A stretch of DNA of 28,722 bases from Chara braunii (taxonomy: Eukaryota; Streptophyta; Charophyceae; Charales; Characeae): the NCBI GenBank assembly GCA_003427395.1, contig BFEA01000174.1, positions 2,298,640 to 2,327,361 on the forward strand. The letters run 5' to 3'. The notes below the pieces were generated by a model that was not told where the DNA came from, made no database searches, and saw nothing but the letters and a program-made list of their open reading frames with translations. The translations under genes and the position numbers were made by a program. Below, piece after piece: positions 28,719-28,722 of this stretch. The stretch's first letter is position 1. Every line of letters starts with the position of its first letter.

Positions 28719-28722
28719 CGTC
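28311..28722. other. Pyrimidine-rich right edge
   Basis: CT-rich plus strand with a T19 run (28394-28412) and a terminal TC microsatellite. No gene is seen. The minus-strand frame at 28249-28491 is a Lys, Glu and Arg rich by-product. Confidence 0.6.
28651..28713. repeat. (TC)n microsatellite, about 31 repeats
   Basis: Uninterrupted TC dinucleotides over 63 bases. Slippage or assembly error in length is likely. Confidence 0.95.

Noticed and set aside
20064-28722. LTRs flanking element B
   Set aside because: Left and right flanks were compared by eye; no repeated TG...CA-bounded sequence was found, so none is annotated.

Overview
The window looks like nuclear DNA of a eukaryote of the green lineage. 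The best guess is a streptophyte alga with a large, repeat-filled genome, such as Chara. This guess rests on a split dynein heavy-chain gene with ordinary splice signals, chromovirus-like Ty3/gypsy elements, a LINE reverse transcriptase of plant type, long CT microsatellites, and a charged, coiled-coil Gag that resembles Chara repeats as I remember them. No database search was made. No operon, bacterial gene, CRISPR array, rRNA gene or intact tRNA gene was seen.

Layout, left to right. Positions 1-600 hold an imperfect satellite-like array with a unit of about 78 bp. Positions 600-3545 are pyrimidine-rich or A-rich filler without a convincing gene. A 247-codon orphan reading frame lies on the minus strand at 3546-4289, with a small hairpin at its stop codon. 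Positions 4290-7018 are low-information DNA with two hairpins or short repeats. A broken Ty3/gypsy element (A, minus strand) fills 7019 to about 11050. A broken LINE (plus strand) fills about 11395-12560. Two abutting gypsy fragments (C2 and C1, minus strand) fill about 12575-14330; C1 ends in triplicated sequence and a perfect 28-bp inverted repeat. Positions 14474-18295 are non-coding with microsatellites, G-rich DNA and short tandem repeats.

The one clearly functional-looking host gene piece is an uninterrupted 1,735-bp exon of a cytoplasmic dynein-1-class heavy chain at 18330-20064 (plus strand). It has a branch point and acceptor before it and a strong donor after it. It encodes the end of the linker, all of AAA1, and the start of AAA2 through its P-loop. 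Neighbouring exons are not visible, so the exon is probably an island between very long, repeat-filled introns.

Positions 20065-21941 are probable intron with short tandem repeats and a tRNA-like Pol III box pair. A much better preserved gypsy element (B, minus strand) runs from 27601 (Gag start) to 21942 (chromodomain-like end). Nearly all its catalytic residues are present, but several single-base stops and frameshifts inactivate it. Upstream of its gag, at 28199-28310, is a 12-bp-period array of W-box-like TTGAC cores. The window ends in pyrimidine-rich DNA and a (TC)n microsatellite.

No complete novel system was recognised. The most noteworthy items are the dynein-1 exon in an apparently plant-lineage genome, the phased W-box array by element B, the perfect inverted repeat at the broken end of C1, the left-edge satellite and the orphan frame at 3546-4289.
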